A stretch of 64,000 bases of DNA from Companilactobacillus halodurans (lineage in GTDB: Bacteria > Bacillota > Bacilli > Lactobacillales > Lactobacillaceae), in NCBI RefSeq assembly GCF_009600985.1, contig NZ_VDFP01000009.1, positions 1 to 64,000 on the forward strand. The letters are read 5' to 3'. How positions within the stretch are numbered: the stretch's first letter is position 1; each line of letters starts with the position of its first letter. The notes under the pieces were generated by a model, which worked only from the letters and a program-made list of their open reading frames with translations, did no database searches and was not told where the DNA came from. This document shows positions 9,367 through 19,170 of the stretch, piece by piece. Position numbers and translations under genes: made by a program.

Positions 9367-10842
9367 ATGGATAAGAAAAAGGACCGAGGATTTTTCGGTC
9401 AGCCGATTGGCTTGCGTACCTTATTCTTAACTGAATTTTGGGAAAGATTCAGTTATTATGGTATGCGTGCTATTTTACTTTTCTACATGTATTATGCTGT
9501 AGAAAAGGGCGGACTTGGTATGAACCAAACTACCGCCGCATCTGTTATGTCCATTTATGGTTCATTAGTTTACATGTCTAGTGTGCTGGGTGGATATATC
9601 AGTGATAGACTTCTAGGAGCTAGAAGAACTGTCTTCTGGGGCGGTGTCTTGATCATGTTTGGTCACATCGTCTTGTCACTACCAATTGGTCAAGGAGGTC
9701 TATATATTTCTATAGCCTTGATTACTATTGGTACTGGTTTATTGAAACCAAATGTTTCTGAAATGGTTGGTGGACTTTATACAGAAGGAGATCCAAGACG
9801 TGATTCTGGTTTCAGTATTTACGTTATGGGTATCAACTTAGGTTCACTGATTGCACCACAAGCTGTAACAACTATGTGGAATCACTTTAATTTCCATGCT
9901 GGTTTCTCATTGGCTGCTATTGGTATGTTCATTGGGTTAATTGTTTACTGGTGGGATGGTCGCAAGTACTTGCCAGAATCAAGCATGCATGCACCAGACC
10001 CTATTACCGGAGAAGAACGTGCTAAATTCTTCAAACGTTTGACTTGGGGAATCGTGGCAGTAATTATTATTGTTGCTGTAATGTTCTTTGCCAATGCCTT
10101 CAATGTTGATAACTTTATTACGATTCTAAGTATCTTAGGTATCGCCTTGCCAGTTGGTTACTTCGTAATGATGCTAACAAGCAAGAAAGTTACTAAGATT
10201 GAAAAATCTCGTGTTGTTGCTTATATTCCGCTATTTATCGCCGCTGCAATTTTCTGGGCAATTGAAGAACAAGGTTCAGTTATCTTGGCCTTGTTTGCCG
10301 CTCAACAAACGCAGCTTAACTTTGCTGGATTCCAACTATCAGCACCACAGTTCCAAATGCTTAACCCATTCTTTATTATTATCTATACACCATTCTTTGC
10401 ATGGTTATGGATTAAGTTGGGCAAGAGACAACCATCATCTCCATCTAAGTTCTGGATGGGATTAGTTGCCACAGCTCTTTCATACTTCGTCTTGATTATT
10501 CCTTTGATGGGATTAGGCGCAGGTGGAAAAGTTAGTCCACTTTGGTTAGTACTAAGTTGGGGTATTATTGAAATTGGTGAAATGTTGATTTCCCCAGTTG
10601 GATTGTCAGCTACAACTAAATTGGCACCAAAGGCCTTCTCATCTCAAATGATGAGTATGTGGTTCTTAGCCGATTCAGCCGGACAAGCCGCTAATGCTCA
10701 ATTAGTTAAGTTATTCAAGCCAGGAGATCCTCAAAACGAAATGATGTTCTTTGGTGTCACTGGTATCGTGACACTTATTGCCGCAGTTCTCTTGATCATG
10801 TTTGTTCCAAGAATCAAGAAGTTGATGCAAGGTGTTAACTAA
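9367..10842 (+). CDS. dtpT: Di-/tripeptide proton symporter (POT family)
   Basis: 491-aa inner-membrane transporter with about 14 hydrophobic segments. The N-terminal POT signature EFWERFSYYGMRAILL (ExxERFxYYG) is intact, as are the GGYISDRLLGARR loop after TM2 and GINLGSLIAPQ in TM5. Proteins of this type import di- and tripeptides with protons; in lactococci DtpT feeds milk-peptide nitrogen into the cell. Strong promoter and terminator flank it, so it is monocistronic. Start ATG has TGAGGAG 8 nt upstream. Confidence 0.93.
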   Translation: MDKKKDRGFFGQPIGLRTLFLTEFWERFSYYGMRAILLFYMYYAVEKGGLGMNQTTAASVMSIYGSLVYMSSVLGGYISDRLLGARRTVFWGGVLIMFGHIVLSLPIGQGGLYISIALITIGTGLLKPNVSEMVGGLYTEGDPRRDSGFSIYVMGINLGSLIAPQAVTTMWNHFNFHAGFSLAAIGMFIGLIVYWWDGRKYLPESSMHAPDPITGEERAKFFKRLTWGIVAVIIIVAVMFFANAFNVDNFITILSILGIALPVGYFVMMLTSKKVTKIEKSRVVAYIPLFIAAAIFWAIEEQGSVILALFAAQQTQLNFAGFQLSAPQFQMLNPFFIIIYTPFFAWLWIKLGKRQPSSPSKFWMGLVATALSYFVLIIPLMGLGAGGKVSPLWLVLSWGIIEIGEMLISPVGLSATTKLAPKAFSSQMMSMWFLADSAGQAANAQLVKLFKPGDPQNEMMFFGVTGIVTLIAAVLLIMFVPRIKKLMQGVN

Positions 10843-10854
10843 CATTTAAATATC

Positions 10855-10888
10855 AAAAAAGTCATGACTTTGTGGTCATGGCTTTTTT
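10855..10888 (+). terminator. Terminator of dtpT
   Basis: GTCATGAC/GTCATGGC stem flanked by A6 and T6 tracts, so it may work in both directions. Confidence 0.85.
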
Positions 10889-11165
10889 GTTGTATTAGAT
10901 AAATTTCAATTCAACTGGTATTCATTTACTGAATTAAAATAATGTTGAAATTTGATAAAAAATCAAGAAATAATCAAATGATTCAGTATCTAATAAGAAC
11001 TTTTTATTCCAATAAATTATAATTTTATAATCATAAATTATATGAGAAAGTTTTATAGCATGAATAAAACTGCCTTATTATCAAAATAATGTAAAATAAA
11101 TTTAATTTTATAAAAAGCGTTTCCATTGTACAATAATCAGTGAAGTAAGGAGGCGTTAATTTTTT
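10889..11165 (+). promoter_or_regulatory. AT-rich upstream region of surface protein gene with cre-like site
   Basis: No gene is visible. It is very AT-rich. A cre-like half site AAAAAGCGTTTCCA lies at 11114-11127 (three mismatches) next to a possible -10 TACAAT (11129-11134). A strong ribosome binding site AAGGAGG lies just before the next gene. Confidence 0.35.
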
Positions 11166-12965
11166 ATGAAAAATTGTATCAAAAAAATGATTTTTGGAAC
11201 AATTGCTATTTTGGGATTATTCCTTGGATTTATGCAAGGTACTAATGTTAATGCTGCAAGTGACGATACTAGCTCTTCAAGTACCTCAACATCAACGACG
11301 ACTACAGCACCATCTGATGTTGATGAACAAAGTTTTGGTGACAATGCAACTTGGTCAATCAAAGACAATGTTTTGTATTTGAGTGGTTCTAGTATTGATG
11401 AAACGGAAAATGTGAGTTATGACGAAGGGCAAGTCATTAAAGTTCCTTGGTTTGAACAGTATTCTAGTTTAAAAAATGTAACTAAGGTAGTTATTACTGG
11501 GACTGGCACTGATGGAAAATTAAAATTACCTGCCAATTCAGCTAGTTTGTTTAGAAATTTGCCTTCCGTTACGGAATATGAAGGATTAGACAATCTAGAT
11601 GTAAGCGACGTAACTGATTTTACAGATATGTTTCAAAGAAATACTACCATTACGAATCTTGACCTAAGTAGTTTTAAAACTGATCAGACTGTTGATATGA
11701 CGGAAATGTTTCAATATGATACTTATTTGGAAAGTGTTGATTTAAGTGGTTTTACAGGTTCCGATTTAACTGTTAAAAATATATTCAGTGGTACCTATAA
11801 TATTGATAAAATCGTATTAGGCAATTTGAATTTAGAAAATGCCGGTTTCACATATTCCTCTTCAAAAGTAAAATGGGTCAATACTGATTCTTCTGATACA
11901 ACGGGAGAATCGTATCCTAACGGAGAAGGAACATGGAGACTTAAAGTTACTAGTGATGCTACTAATTATGGAGATCAAACCTTTGATGGGGTTAATACAC
12001 TTTTAGTAAATATAGACCCAACTTCTTTTGGAGAAAAAGGTGAAAACTTTGAAGATGTTTTATTGAGTGATTCTACCGATTATCAAAAGGTCGTTTTGGA
12101 TGGTGATGCCTATTGTTGGGAATTAACGATTCCTGAGGAAGATTTACCTAAGTATGTGGGAGATACTATTAAAATAGAAGCTCCAGAAGTATCCGGATAT
12201 ACGCCGGACGTGTCATATATCGAATTAACGGCAAAATATAACAATCAAACATCAACAGGAAGTTTTTACAATACCACAAATATTAATGAAAGTGGTACTC
12301 AATATTATTTAAGCCTTACACCTACGTATGACCACATTGTCAATGCTAAAGTAAGTACATCTTCTCTTTCAGCTAATATTCCATTCTCTTATGTTTTTTA
12401 TTACACAAAAGATTCAGATGATAGCTCAACAACTGGCGATGAAGATGATGACGACAATTCAACGACAACCGGCGATGAAGACGATGATGACGGTAATTCA
12501 ACAACAACCGGCGATGAAGATGACAACGGTAATTCATCATCTAACTCAGATTCAAATTATGTAGATAAAGAACAAACCGTTTCAACATATCCAGATCGTA
12601 AGGCAGTCAAAGTTTACGATAAGAACGGTAATTTAAATGAGACAGTGGAACTAGCACCAAATACTGACTGGTATTCAGACCAAGAAGCTACTATCAATAA
12701 TGAAAAGTATTATCGAGTAGCAACTAACAAATGGATTAAAGCAAGTGATGCTTATGTTTACAAGTCTGTTGATAAAGTTGTCAAGACTAAGGATGTTGAA
12801 TATGAATCACTCAAGAATTCTCATGGTAAAGCAGTAACTAATCGTGCTTTAGCTGGCTTGAGTAAATGGAAGGTTGATAAATTGACTGAACTTGATGGCG
12901 AAGATTACTATCGAGTAGCTACGAATGAATTTGTCAAAGCTGCCAATGTAAATATAGTTAAATAA
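11166..12965 (+). CDS. BspA-like (DUF285) surface protein with SLAP-like C-terminal repeats
   Basis: 599-aa exported protein. Signal peptide about residues 1-30 ending NVNA-A; Ser/Thr-rich linker 33-48; BspA-type leucine-rich region about 135-200 with the MFQRNTTITNLDLSSF and MFQYDTYLESVDLSGF units; a further all-beta region to about 410; acidic linker about 415-460 with three TTGDEDDDD-type repeats; then two S-layer-type repeats (about 470-599) ending YYRVATNKWIKA and YYRVATNEFVKA. No LPXTG motif, so wall attachment is probably non-covalent through the C-terminal repeats. Likely adhesin; ligand unknown. Related C-terminal repeats occur in the genes at 25832, 26796 and 27865. DUF5776 is the main alternative name for these repeats. 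Confidence 0.85.
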   Translation: MKNCIKKMIFGTIAILGLFLGFMQGTNVNAASDDTSSSSTSTSTTTTAPSDVDEQSFGDNATWSIKDNVLYLSGSSIDETENVSYDEGQVIKVPWFEQYSSLKNVTKVVITGTGTDGKLKLPANSASLFRNLPSVTEYEGLDNLDVSDVTDFTDMFQRNTTITNLDLSSFKTDQTVDMTEMFQYDTYLESVDLSGFTGSDLTVKNIFSGTYNIDKIVLGNLNLENAGFTYSSSKVKWVNTDSSDTTGESYPNGEGTWRLKVTSDATNYGDQTFDGVNTLLVNIDPTSFGEKGENFEDVLLSDSTDYQKVVLDGDAYCWELTIPEEDLPKYVGDTIKIEAPEVSGYTPDVSYIELTAKYNNQTSTGSFYNTTNINESGTQYYLSLTPTYDHIVNAKVSTSSLSANIPFSYVFYYTKDSDDSSTTGDEDDDDNSTTTGDEDDDDGNSTTTGDEDDNGNSSSNSDSNYVDKEQTVSTYPDRKAVKVYDKNGNLNETVELAPNTDWYSDQEATINNEKYYRVATNKWIKASDAYVYKSVDKVVKTKDVEYESLKNSHGKAVTNRALAGLSKWKVDKLTELDGEDYYRVATNEFVKAANVNIVK

Positions 12966-12971
12966 AAATAT

Positions 12972-12999
12972 AAATGGATCCGGAAGGATTCATTTTTTT
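12972..12999 (+). terminator. Terminator
   Basis: AATGGATCC/GGATTCATT stem with a short loop followed by T7. Confidence 0.8.
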
Positions 13000-13010
13000 A
13001 TAGAAATTAC

Positions 13011-13039
13011 TTGAAATGACATCGAATTTTCGGTATTAT
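13011..13039 (+). promoter_or_regulatory. tRNA operon promoter
   Basis: TTGAAA (13011-13016), exactly 17 nt, TATTAT (13034-13039), about 35 nt upstream of tRNA-Tyr. Confidence 0.75.
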
Positions 13040-13073
13040 TATCTAGTCGGATAAAGACATGTGTTAAACACAT

Positions 13074-13156
13074 GGAGGGGTAGCGAAGTCTGGCTAAACG
13101 CGGCGGACTGTAAATCCGCTCCTTCGGGTTCGGTGGTTCGAATCCACTCCCCTCCA
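13074..13156 (+). tRNA. tRNA-Tyr (GTA)
   Basis: 83-nt class II tRNA with long variable arm. Acceptor GGAGGGG/CCCCTCC pairs fully; anticodon loop CTGTAAA puts GTA at 13110-13112; T-arm GGTTCGAAT intact. CCA is not encoded. Confidence 0.97.
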
Positions 13157-13161
13157 TTCAT

Positions 13162-13233
13162 TGGGTTATAGCCAAGCGGTAAGGCAATGGACTTTGACTC
13201 CATCATGCGCTGGTTCGAATCCAGCTAACCCAA
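13162..13233 (+). tRNA. tRNA-Gln (TTG)
   Basis: 72-nt cloverleaf, acceptor TGGGTTA/TAACCCA, anticodon loop CTTTGAC with TTG at 13194-13196, T-arm GGTTCGAATCC. Only 5 nt after tRNA-Tyr, so co-transcribed. Gln-tRNA here is probably charged through GatCAB (genes at 45164-48350). Confidence 0.97.
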
Positions 13234-13248
13234 TTAAATGATTCGTTA

Positions 13249-13288
13249 GTCGTCAACAAGTGAGGTATTCTTGTTAGGCGGCTTTTTT
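13249..13288 (+). terminator. Terminator of the tRNA pair
   Basis: Stem GTCGTC-AACAAG/CTTGTT-GGCGGC (with a one-base bulge) followed by T6. The stretch from here to 13551 has no gene; it is AT-rich and holds a TATAAT-like box at 13510-13515 that probably serves the next gene. Confidence 0.8.
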
Positions 13289-13551
13289 GTTGTTAAAAAG
13301 ATTATTAAAATTATTAATAACCAACCAATTAAAACAAAAAATCATTTATAATAATTTTGTGACTACAAATTTGACTTTTTGTAATCAAAAATCAATTATT
13401 TCAACTTAATAAGGGTGTTTTTAAAGATAATATGTTTGTGGTTAAGATTTCATTTTAAGTAATGTCTTGCGATTTTAAGGCCACTTCTTAATTTTTGACA
13501 GAAATACTGTATAATTAATGGAAGTAATGCTCATAAAGGAGTGCCAAATAA

Positions 13552-14253
13552 ATGAAGGTACCAGTATATATACAAATTCATAATGAGATTAGAAAAGAAA
13601 TAGAATCTGGCAAATGGGCTGTGGGGGAACGTATTCCATCTGAAAGACAGCTATCTCAAGATTTTGATGTTAGTCGAATGACTCTTCGTCAAGCGATTCA
13701 AACTTTAGTTGATGAAGGAATTTTACAACGTCAAGTTGGATCTGGAACTTATGTTGCCAGCAGCAAAGTGCAAGAAAAGATGTCTGGAACCACTAGTTTT
13801 ACTGAAATCACTGAAAGTCAGGGTAAACATCCTTCGAGTAAGACGGTTTCGTACCACGTTGCTGATCCTTCTATTAGTGAATTAGAAAAGTTAAAATTAA
13901 AAGATGGCGACCAAGTTTTACGAATGGAGAGAATTCGTTACGCTGACAAACAACCAATTTGTTTTGAAGTAGCAACGATTCCGATTGATATCGTTAATAG
14001 CCTCAATAAAAAAGACATTACGTCTTCGCTTTATAAAGCTTTGGAAGATAAAGCAGGGTTAAAATTAGGTAACGCTGCTCAAACTGTTTCAGCTATCTTG
14101 GCATCTGAAAAGATTGCCAATTATTTAAACGTTAAACGCGGCTCAGCTGTATTGCGTGTGCGTCAAATTACTACTTTGGATGATGATCGTCCATTTGAGT
14201 ACGTACGTTCACAATATGCAGGTGATCGATTTGAATTTTATTTAGAGAGATAA
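13552..14253 (+). CDS. GntR/HutC-type regulator with UTRA domain
   Basis: 233-aa transcription factor. Winged helix-turn-helix at residues 1-70 (PVYIQIHNEIRKEI, IPSERQLS, SRMTLRQAIQTLVDEG, GSGTYVA) and a UTRA ligand domain from about 90, ending PFEYVRSQYAGDRFEFYLER. That ending closely resembles YvoA/NagR-type sensors of amino-sugar phosphates, so GlcNAc-6-P or GlcN-6-P is a plausible ligand, though ligand choice cannot be proved here. No amino-sugar gene is adjacent; it probably acts at distant sites. Start ATG follows AAAGGAG. Confidence 0.9.
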   Translation: MKVPVYIQIHNEIRKEIESGKWAVGERIPSERQLSQDFDVSRMTLRQAIQTLVDEGILQRQVGSGTYVASSKVQEKMSGTTSFTEITESQGKHPSSKTVSYHVADPSISELEKLKLKDGDQVLRMERIRYADKQPICFEVATIPIDIVNSLNKKDITSSLYKALEDKAGLKLGNAAQTVSAILASEKIANYLNVKRGSAVLRVRQITTLDDDRPFEYVRSQYAGDRFEFYLER

Positions 14254-14331
14254 TTCGTTTCTTTAAATTTGTTTTTAGGATAATATATTACTTGTTATAG
14301 TTTTAAAATTTTTAACTGGGAGTCACCACAT

Positions 14332-15726
14332 ATGCAAAGCTTTATAAAAAAATACAGCATTTTCTTGATGCTATATATAATTTTTCAACCAGTATTAGAT
14401 GCAATTACCGGATTGATGGCTCAAGCCCATATCGATGTTACATTCGGGGTTTTAATTCGTATGGCTGTGATGGCAGTTAGTGTGTTTTACATACTTATTT
14501 TCCTGATTCTGAATCGGGATAATAAGCACGGGTTTCGAGTCATTGGCTATTTCGTCTTGTTAGGAGTAGTCTCGGTAATTAGTTTAGTTATCAATTACAA
14601 TACCAAAAGAACATTTATTCCAACTTTGGAAATTACAAGTTTAGCTAAGAGTTTGTATTACCCAATTATGTTGTTGTCATATTTTTATGCTTTTGAAGAA
14701 TTAGCTGAAGATCGAATCATTAATCGTTTCTTCCCTAAAGTAATCTTCATTGCTATCAATATTATCAGTGTCATCATGATTGTGTCGCACTTTACAAACA
14801 CTAGTTTCAGCTCTTATTCATATTATAAATTGGGAGAAAGCGGCTGGTTCTTCGCTGCTAACGAATTGAGTGCGATTGTTTCAATTTCGTTCCCAATTAT
14901 GGTTTGGTATGCTCTGAAAAAAATTGACAAGTGGTCGAGGATTTACTACTGGATTTCAATTATTTTGGCGATTTATTCTGCTTTATTGATTGGAACCAAG
15001 GGTTCACTGTTAGCAATTCTCTTCGGAACATGCATGTCGATTTTAGCCGCTGTTATTCGTCTGTTCCAAATCAAGGGTAAACGAAAATATACAGTTGGTA
15101 TCATTGCACTGCTAGTCATTACTTTCGGTGGAATCTTAGCAGCTTATCCAGCAATGGCCGTTTCAAGAACAGCTGAATTGCATACCGATATGATTAAGTA
15201 CAAAAAGAAACAAGCTAAGACTAAAAAAGGTATTACTAAAGACCAAAAGAAATATGTTGAAACTAATAAGACAGTTTCTTATTTACTTAGTGGTCGGACA
15301 GTTTACTTTGAAAATTCAGCTCATAACTTCTCTAAAGCAAGTCTTGCTCAAAAGACTTTTGGAATGGGTTATGCTACGAATTACAAGAGCGACAAAGATG
15401 CTAAATTGGTCGAAATGGATTATATCGATATCTTCTTCCAATTCGGTGTTATTGGAACCATCGTTTACTTAGCTCCATTGGCTTACTGTTTGATTTATTT
15501 GATTGGAGCATTCCTCAGAAAATTCAAGTACATGTGGTCGGTTAAGTGGTCGATGCTGGTTTCCAGCGTTGCTATTGGATTTGGGATGGCTTTGATGACG
15601 GGACACGTTATTGAAGCACCATCTGTCAGCATTTATTTTGTAGCCATTTTAGGTTATGCAATGTTGAATGCACGTATCTTTTTAAGAACAAATGATGATC
15701 CGTATACGATTAATGTTGAAGATTAA
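14332..15726 (+). CDS. O-antigen ligase / Wzy-like polysaccharide membrane protein
   Basis: 464-aa polytopic membrane protein with about 11 hydrophobic segments. The pattern LIGTKGSLLAILFGTCMS with a large, charged extracellular loop (about residues 285-345, rich in Lys and carrying LLSGRTVYFENSAHNF) is typical of the O-antigen ligase/Wzy_C superfamily. Members polymerise or ligate lipid-linked glycans outside the membrane. Together with the TagA-type and GT4 enzymes that follow it suggests a small envelope-polysaccharide cluster. Start ATG has GGGAG upstream at about 10 nt. Exact glycan unknown. Confidence 0.8.
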   Translation: MQSFIKKYSIFLMLYIIFQPVLDAITGLMAQAHIDVTFGVLIRMAVMAVSVFYILIFLILNRDNKHGFRVIGYFVLLGVVSVISLVINYNTKRTFIPTLEITSLAKSLYYPIMLLSYFYAFEELAEDRIINRFFPKVIFIAINIISVIMIVSHFTNTSFSSYSYYKLGESGWFFAANELSAIVSISFPIMVWYALKKIDKWSRIYYWISIILAIYSALLIGTKGSLLAILFGTCMSILAAVIRLFQIKGKRKYTVGIIALLVITFGGILAAYPAMAVSRTAELHTDMIKYKKKQAKTKKGITKDQKKYVETNKTVSYLLSGRTVYFENSAHNFSKASLAQKTFGMGYATNYKSDKDAKLVEMDYIDIFFQFGVIGTIVYLAPLAYCLIYLIGAFLRKFKYMWSVKWSMLVSSVAIGFGMALMTGHVIEAPSVSIYFVAILGYAMLNARIFLRTNDDPYTINVED

Positions 15727-15730
15727 AATA

Positions 15731-15772
15731 AAATAGACCTAGCAAAAACGTTTTTGCTAGGCCTATTTTTTT
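15731..15772. terminator. Bidirectional terminator between convergent genes
   Basis: Stem AATAG.CCTAGCAAAAA with its complement, A-rich on one side and T7 on the other; serves both the ligase-like gene (+) and the TagA-type gene (-). Confidence 0.85.
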
Positions 15773-15776
15773 ATAA

Positions 15777-16514
15777 TTATTTATTTTTTTGACGAGCTTT
15801 TTTTTCTTTATTGATCATGTTGAGATACTTAGGGATTGCGAGCATTCTTCCAAATCTAGTGGGTTCTTTGACTAGACGATAGAACCATTCCAAATTGAGC
15901 TTTTGCATAATTTTTGGGGCACGTTTCTTAGTTCCTGAGAAGACATCGAAACTTCCACCAACGCCAATCCAAACGGCATTTAGTTGATCTTTGTATTTGT
16001 TGATAAAGATTTCTTGTTTAGGTGAACCAAGAGCGACTAAGACGAGATTAGGCTTTTTAGTTATGATTTCTTGTGCTATTTCGCCTTCATCTTTAAAATA
16101 GCCATCGTGATAGCCAACTAAGTCGATTTGTGGATAATCTTTTTTAATTTTGTTAGCCGTTGCTTCAATTACTTCGGGTTTTGATCCTAAGATGTAGACC
16201 TTTAGTAATTTGCGATTGGCTGCTTCAATCAAGTATTTTAATGTATCAAAACCAGTGATTCGTTCATGCATCGGAGTGCCTAAGGTTTTAGCTCCTTTAA
16301 TAATTCCGATTCCATCAGGAATTACGTAATCTGCATTATTGATAATTTTCGAAAAATTGGCATCTTTTCGGGCAGAGAGAACAATTTCTGGATTGGGTGT
16401 TACGATGAACTTGTTAGCTTTAAAATCTAAATCATTGTCCAAATATAAGTGGAATTGTTTTTCAGTAAAGTTATCAAACTCTGTGCCTAAAATATTTATT
16501 CTATTTTTGTGCAT
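15777..16514 (-). CDS. tagA: WecG/TagA/CpsF family glycosyltransferase
   Basis: 245-aa GT26 enzyme. TagA transfers ManNAc to undecaprenyl-PP-GlcNAc, the second step in wall teichoic acid linkage-unit synthesis. Seen: PDGIGIIKGAKTLG, GSKPEVIEAT, LVLVALGSPKQEIF, IGVGGSFDVFSGTKKRAP and a C-terminal basic membrane-contact tail EWFYRLVKEPTRFGRM. I start at the internal ATG (16514) because AAGGAG lies 7 nt before it and the protein then begins MHKNRINILGTEFDN as in the family; the upstream extension is unsupported. It diverges from the GT4 gene. Acceptor could also be an exopolysaccharide intermediate. Confidence 0.88.
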   Translation of the reverse strand: MHKNRINILGTEFDNFTEKQFHLYLDNDLDFKANKFIVTPNPEIVLSARKDANFSKIINNADYVIPDGIGIIKGAKTLGTPMHERITGFDTLKYLIEAANRKLLKVYILGSKPEVIEATANKIKKDYPQIDLVGYHDGYFKDEGEIAQEIITKKPNLVLVALGSPKQEIFINKYKDQLNAVWIGVGGSFDVFSGTKKRAPKIMQKLNLEWFYRLVKEPTRFGRMLAIPKYLNMINKEKKARQKNK

Positions 16515-16572
16515 GGCGTTCTCCTTTAATGTATTATTATACACGAGAAAGATTAATTTGAGAGGTGTCGAA

Positions 16573-17649
16573 ATGAGGGTTTTACATATCAATGCCGGAA
16601 ACGAAGACGGCGGAGCACGGACATATATCGTGAACCTAATGAAAGGCCAAAAAATTATTGGCGAAGAAAGTACGCTTTTGACTTTTCAGGAAGGTCCAGT
16701 TTCTAAAATGGCGCGAGAAAACGGATTAAGAGTTGCAGTTATGGAACAAAAGCAACGGTTTGATTTATCGATTCTTAAACCATTGACTAAATATATTAAT
16801 AATAATAATTTTGATATAGTTCATACGCATGGACCTCGTGCCAACTATATTGTTTCTTTGATTCGTAAAAATATCAATGCAAAATGGGTGATTACCGTCC
16901 ATTCTGACCCTCGTATAGACTTTTCAGGTATCAAAGGGAAAGTTATGCTCAAATTGAATCTTCATGCCTTAAAACGAGCCGATTCGCTCTTTTACATGAA
17001 TCCTGACTTAAAAGAGTATTTTGAATCTTTGAAGATTGACTCCACAAAAACTTTTGAAGTTTTCAATGCAATTGATTTTTCTGGAATCAACCCTCAATTC
17101 AATCGACAACCAACTTTTAGCCTCTTAGTAGTGGCTCGTTTAGTTGAAGTCAAGAATCACCGTTTGCTTTTAGAAGCTTTGAGCAAAGTTAGATTCAATT
17201 ATCGTTTAACTTTAGTTGGCGATGGTCCCTTGATGGACGATTTACGTAATTTAGTCAAAGATTTAGGCATCAAGGATAAGGTAGAATTCGTTGGCTTTAG
17301 AGAAAATACTGGCGATTATTACCAGGAAAGCGATGTATCAGTCTTGACCTCTAAATCAGAAAGTTTGCCTACAGTTTACTTAGAATCAGCTGCTTATGGC
17401 AAACCTGTTATTGCGACAAATGTTGGTGCAACTGATAAAGTAATCAATGACGATACTGGTTGGTTAGTAGAATCAGATAATGAGCAAGAACTTATTGCTG
17501 CTTTAAATGATGCTCATGAATATTGGAAAGATGGCAGTTTGGATCAAAAAGGCCTAGCTTTGTACCAAGAAGTCCGTGACAATTATTCAATTGAACAACT
17601 TGCTCGAAAAGTAAATGAAGGCTATACTGCGACATTGAATAACAATTAA
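16573..17649 (+). CDS. Glycosyltransferase family 4
   Basis: 358-aa GT-B retaining glycosyltransferase. N-terminal Rossmann half with MRVLHINAGNEDGGARTYI and the acceptor-side VHTHGPRANY; C-terminal half with VVARLVEVKNHRLLLEAL, LVGDGPLMDDL and the EX7E-type segment SKSESLPTVYLESAAYGKPVIAT-like (about 275-298) that binds the nucleotide sugar. ATG 16573 is preceded by AGAGGTG; the longer frame starting 16339 overlaps tagA antisense and is not used. Likely adds a sugar to a lipid-linked envelope glycan. Sugar unknown. Confidence 0.87.
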   Translation: MRVLHINAGNEDGGARTYIVNLMKGQKIIGEESTLLTFQEGPVSKMARENGLRVAVMEQKQRFDLSILKPLTKYINNNNFDIVHTHGPRANYIVSLIRKNINAKWVITVHSDPRIDFSGIKGKVMLKLNLHALKRADSLFYMNPDLKEYFESLKIDSTKTFEVFNAIDFSGINPQFNRQPTFSLLVVARLVEVKNHRLLLEALSKVRFNYRLTLVGDGPLMDDLRNLVKDLGIKDKVEFVGFRENTGDYYQESDVSVLTSKSESLPTVYLESAAYGKPVIATNVGATDKVINDDTGWLVESDNEQELIAALNDAHEYWKDGSLDQKGLALYQEVRDNYSIEQLARKVNEGYTATLNNN

Positions 17650-17696
17650 GGTAAAATAGACCTGAAATAAAATGTCAATTAATTAAGGGAGATATG

Positions 17697-19169
17697 ATGA
17701 CTCAATTTCAAGATGAGGATTTAACTTTACATACTGATTATTATGAATTAAATATGATGTATACGTATTGGAAGAAAGGATTACACAACCGTCGGGCTGT
17801 TTTTGAAGTTTACTTCAGAAAATTGCCTTTTGACAATGGTTTCGCTGTTTTTGCAGGACTTGAACACGTAGTCGATTATTTGAAGAACCTCAAATTTTCC
17901 GACTCTGACATCGATTATTTGCGCGAGTATGGTGAATTTGACGAAGAATTCTTGCGTTGGCTCAAAGATATGCAATTTAGCTGTACCGTTCGTTCATCGC
18001 TAGAAGGCGACTTGGTCTTCAACGAAGAACCTATTTTGCAAGTTGAAGGACCATTAGCTCAATGCCAATTGATTGAAACAGCTGTATTAAACATGGTCAA
18101 TTTCCAAACATTGATTGCTACTAAAGCTGCTCGTGTTAAAAATGTTTGTGGCGACGACCCAGTAATGGAATTCGGATCACGTAGAGCACAAGAAGTCGAT
18201 GCAGCTATTTGGGGAACTAGAGCTGCTTATATTGGTGGTTTTGATGCTACAAGCAATGTACTTGCAGGTAAATTGTTCGGCATTCCTATTTCAGGTACTC
18301 ATGCTCATGCCTTGGTTCAAACATATAGAAACGAATATAATGCCTTCAAAGCCTACGCTACAACGCACAAGAATTGCGTATTCTTAGTTGATACCTACGA
18401 TACTTTGAAAAGTGGCGTTCCTAGTGCAATTAAAGTTGCTCGTGAAATGGGCGACAAAATCAATTTCCTCGGTGTCAGAATCGATTCTGGAGATATGGCC
18501 TATATTTCTAAGCGTGTTAGAAAGCAATTGGATGAGGCTGGTTTCCCTAATGCTAAAATCTATGCTTCTAATGACTTGGATGAAAAGACTGTTCTTAATT
18601 TGAAGATGCAAGATGCCAAGATTGACGTTTGGGGTATCGGTACTAAAGTTATCACAGCCTTTGACCAACCTGCTTTAGGTGCGGTTTATAAGTTGGTAAG
18701 CATTGAAGACAATAAGGGCAATATGATGGATACTTTGAAACTATCCAGCAATGCTGCTAAAATCTCCACGCCAGGCAAGAAACAAGTTTGGCGCATTACT
18801 AACAATGAAAAAAACGACAAATCAGAAGGGGATTACGTAACCTTCTGGAATGAAGATCCTAGAGAACACAGTTCGCTTTACATGTTCCATCCACAATATA
18901 CGTATATTAATAAGACTGTTGAAGACTTCCAAGCAAAACCATTGCTTCACGACATCTTTGTCGATGGTAAATTAGTTTATGATTTGCCAAATGTTAAAGA
19001 AATCAAAGAGTACTGCAATGCTAATTTGGATTCGCTTTGGGATGAGTATAAACGTATCTTAAATCCTCAAGTTTATCCAGTTGACCTTTCCTCAAAACTT
19101 TACAGTCACAAGATGAAGTACATTGAAAAGATCAGAAATGATGTAAACAATATTAGATTAGGTGACTAG
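17697..19169 (+). CDS. pncB: Nicotinate phosphoribosyltransferase
   Basis: 490 aa. Converts nicotinate and PRPP to nicotinate mononucleotide, the entry step of NAD salvage. Seen: N-terminal [34 protein letters not shown], the HALVQTY segment, the SGD motif in [15 protein letters not shown] and [19 protein letters not shown] 17697 fits AAGGGAG better than ATG 17694. One base separates its stop from nadE, so the two form an operon for NAD salvage. Confidence 0.95.
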   Translation: MTQFQDEDLTLHTDYYELNMMYTYWKKGLHNRRAVFEVYFRKLPFDNGFAVFAGLEHVVDYLKNLKFSDSDIDYLREYGEFDEEFLRWLKDMQFSCTVRSSLEGDLVFNEEPILQVEGPLAQCQLIETAVLNMVNFQTLIATKAARVKNVCGDDPVMEFGSRRAQEVDAAIWGTRAAYIGGFDATSNVLAGKLFGIPISGTHAHALVQTYRNEYNAFKAYATTHKNCVFLVDTYDTLKSGVPSAIKVAREMGDKINFLGVRIDSGDMAYISKRVRKQLDEAGFPNAKIYASNDLDEKTVLNLKMQDAKIDVWGIGTKVITAFDQPALGAVYKLVSIEDNKGNMMDTLKLSSNAAKISTPGKKQVWRITNNEKNDKSEGDYVTFWNEDPREHSSLYMFHPQYTYINKTVEDFQAKPLLHDIFVDGKLVYDLPNVKEIKEYCNANLDSLWDEYKRILNPQVYPVDLSSKLYSHKMKYIEKIRNDVNNIRLGD

Positions 19170-19170
19170 A

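Noticed and set aside
13495..13515. TTGACA plus TATAAT as a standard promoter for the GntR gene
   Set aside because: The spacing is only 9 nt, so the two hexamers cannot work together; TATAAT may serve with a weaker -35 farther up.
16339..16572. N-terminal extension of the GT4 protein
   Set aside because: It lies antisense to tagA, lacks a ribosome binding site, and family members start at MRVLHINAG.
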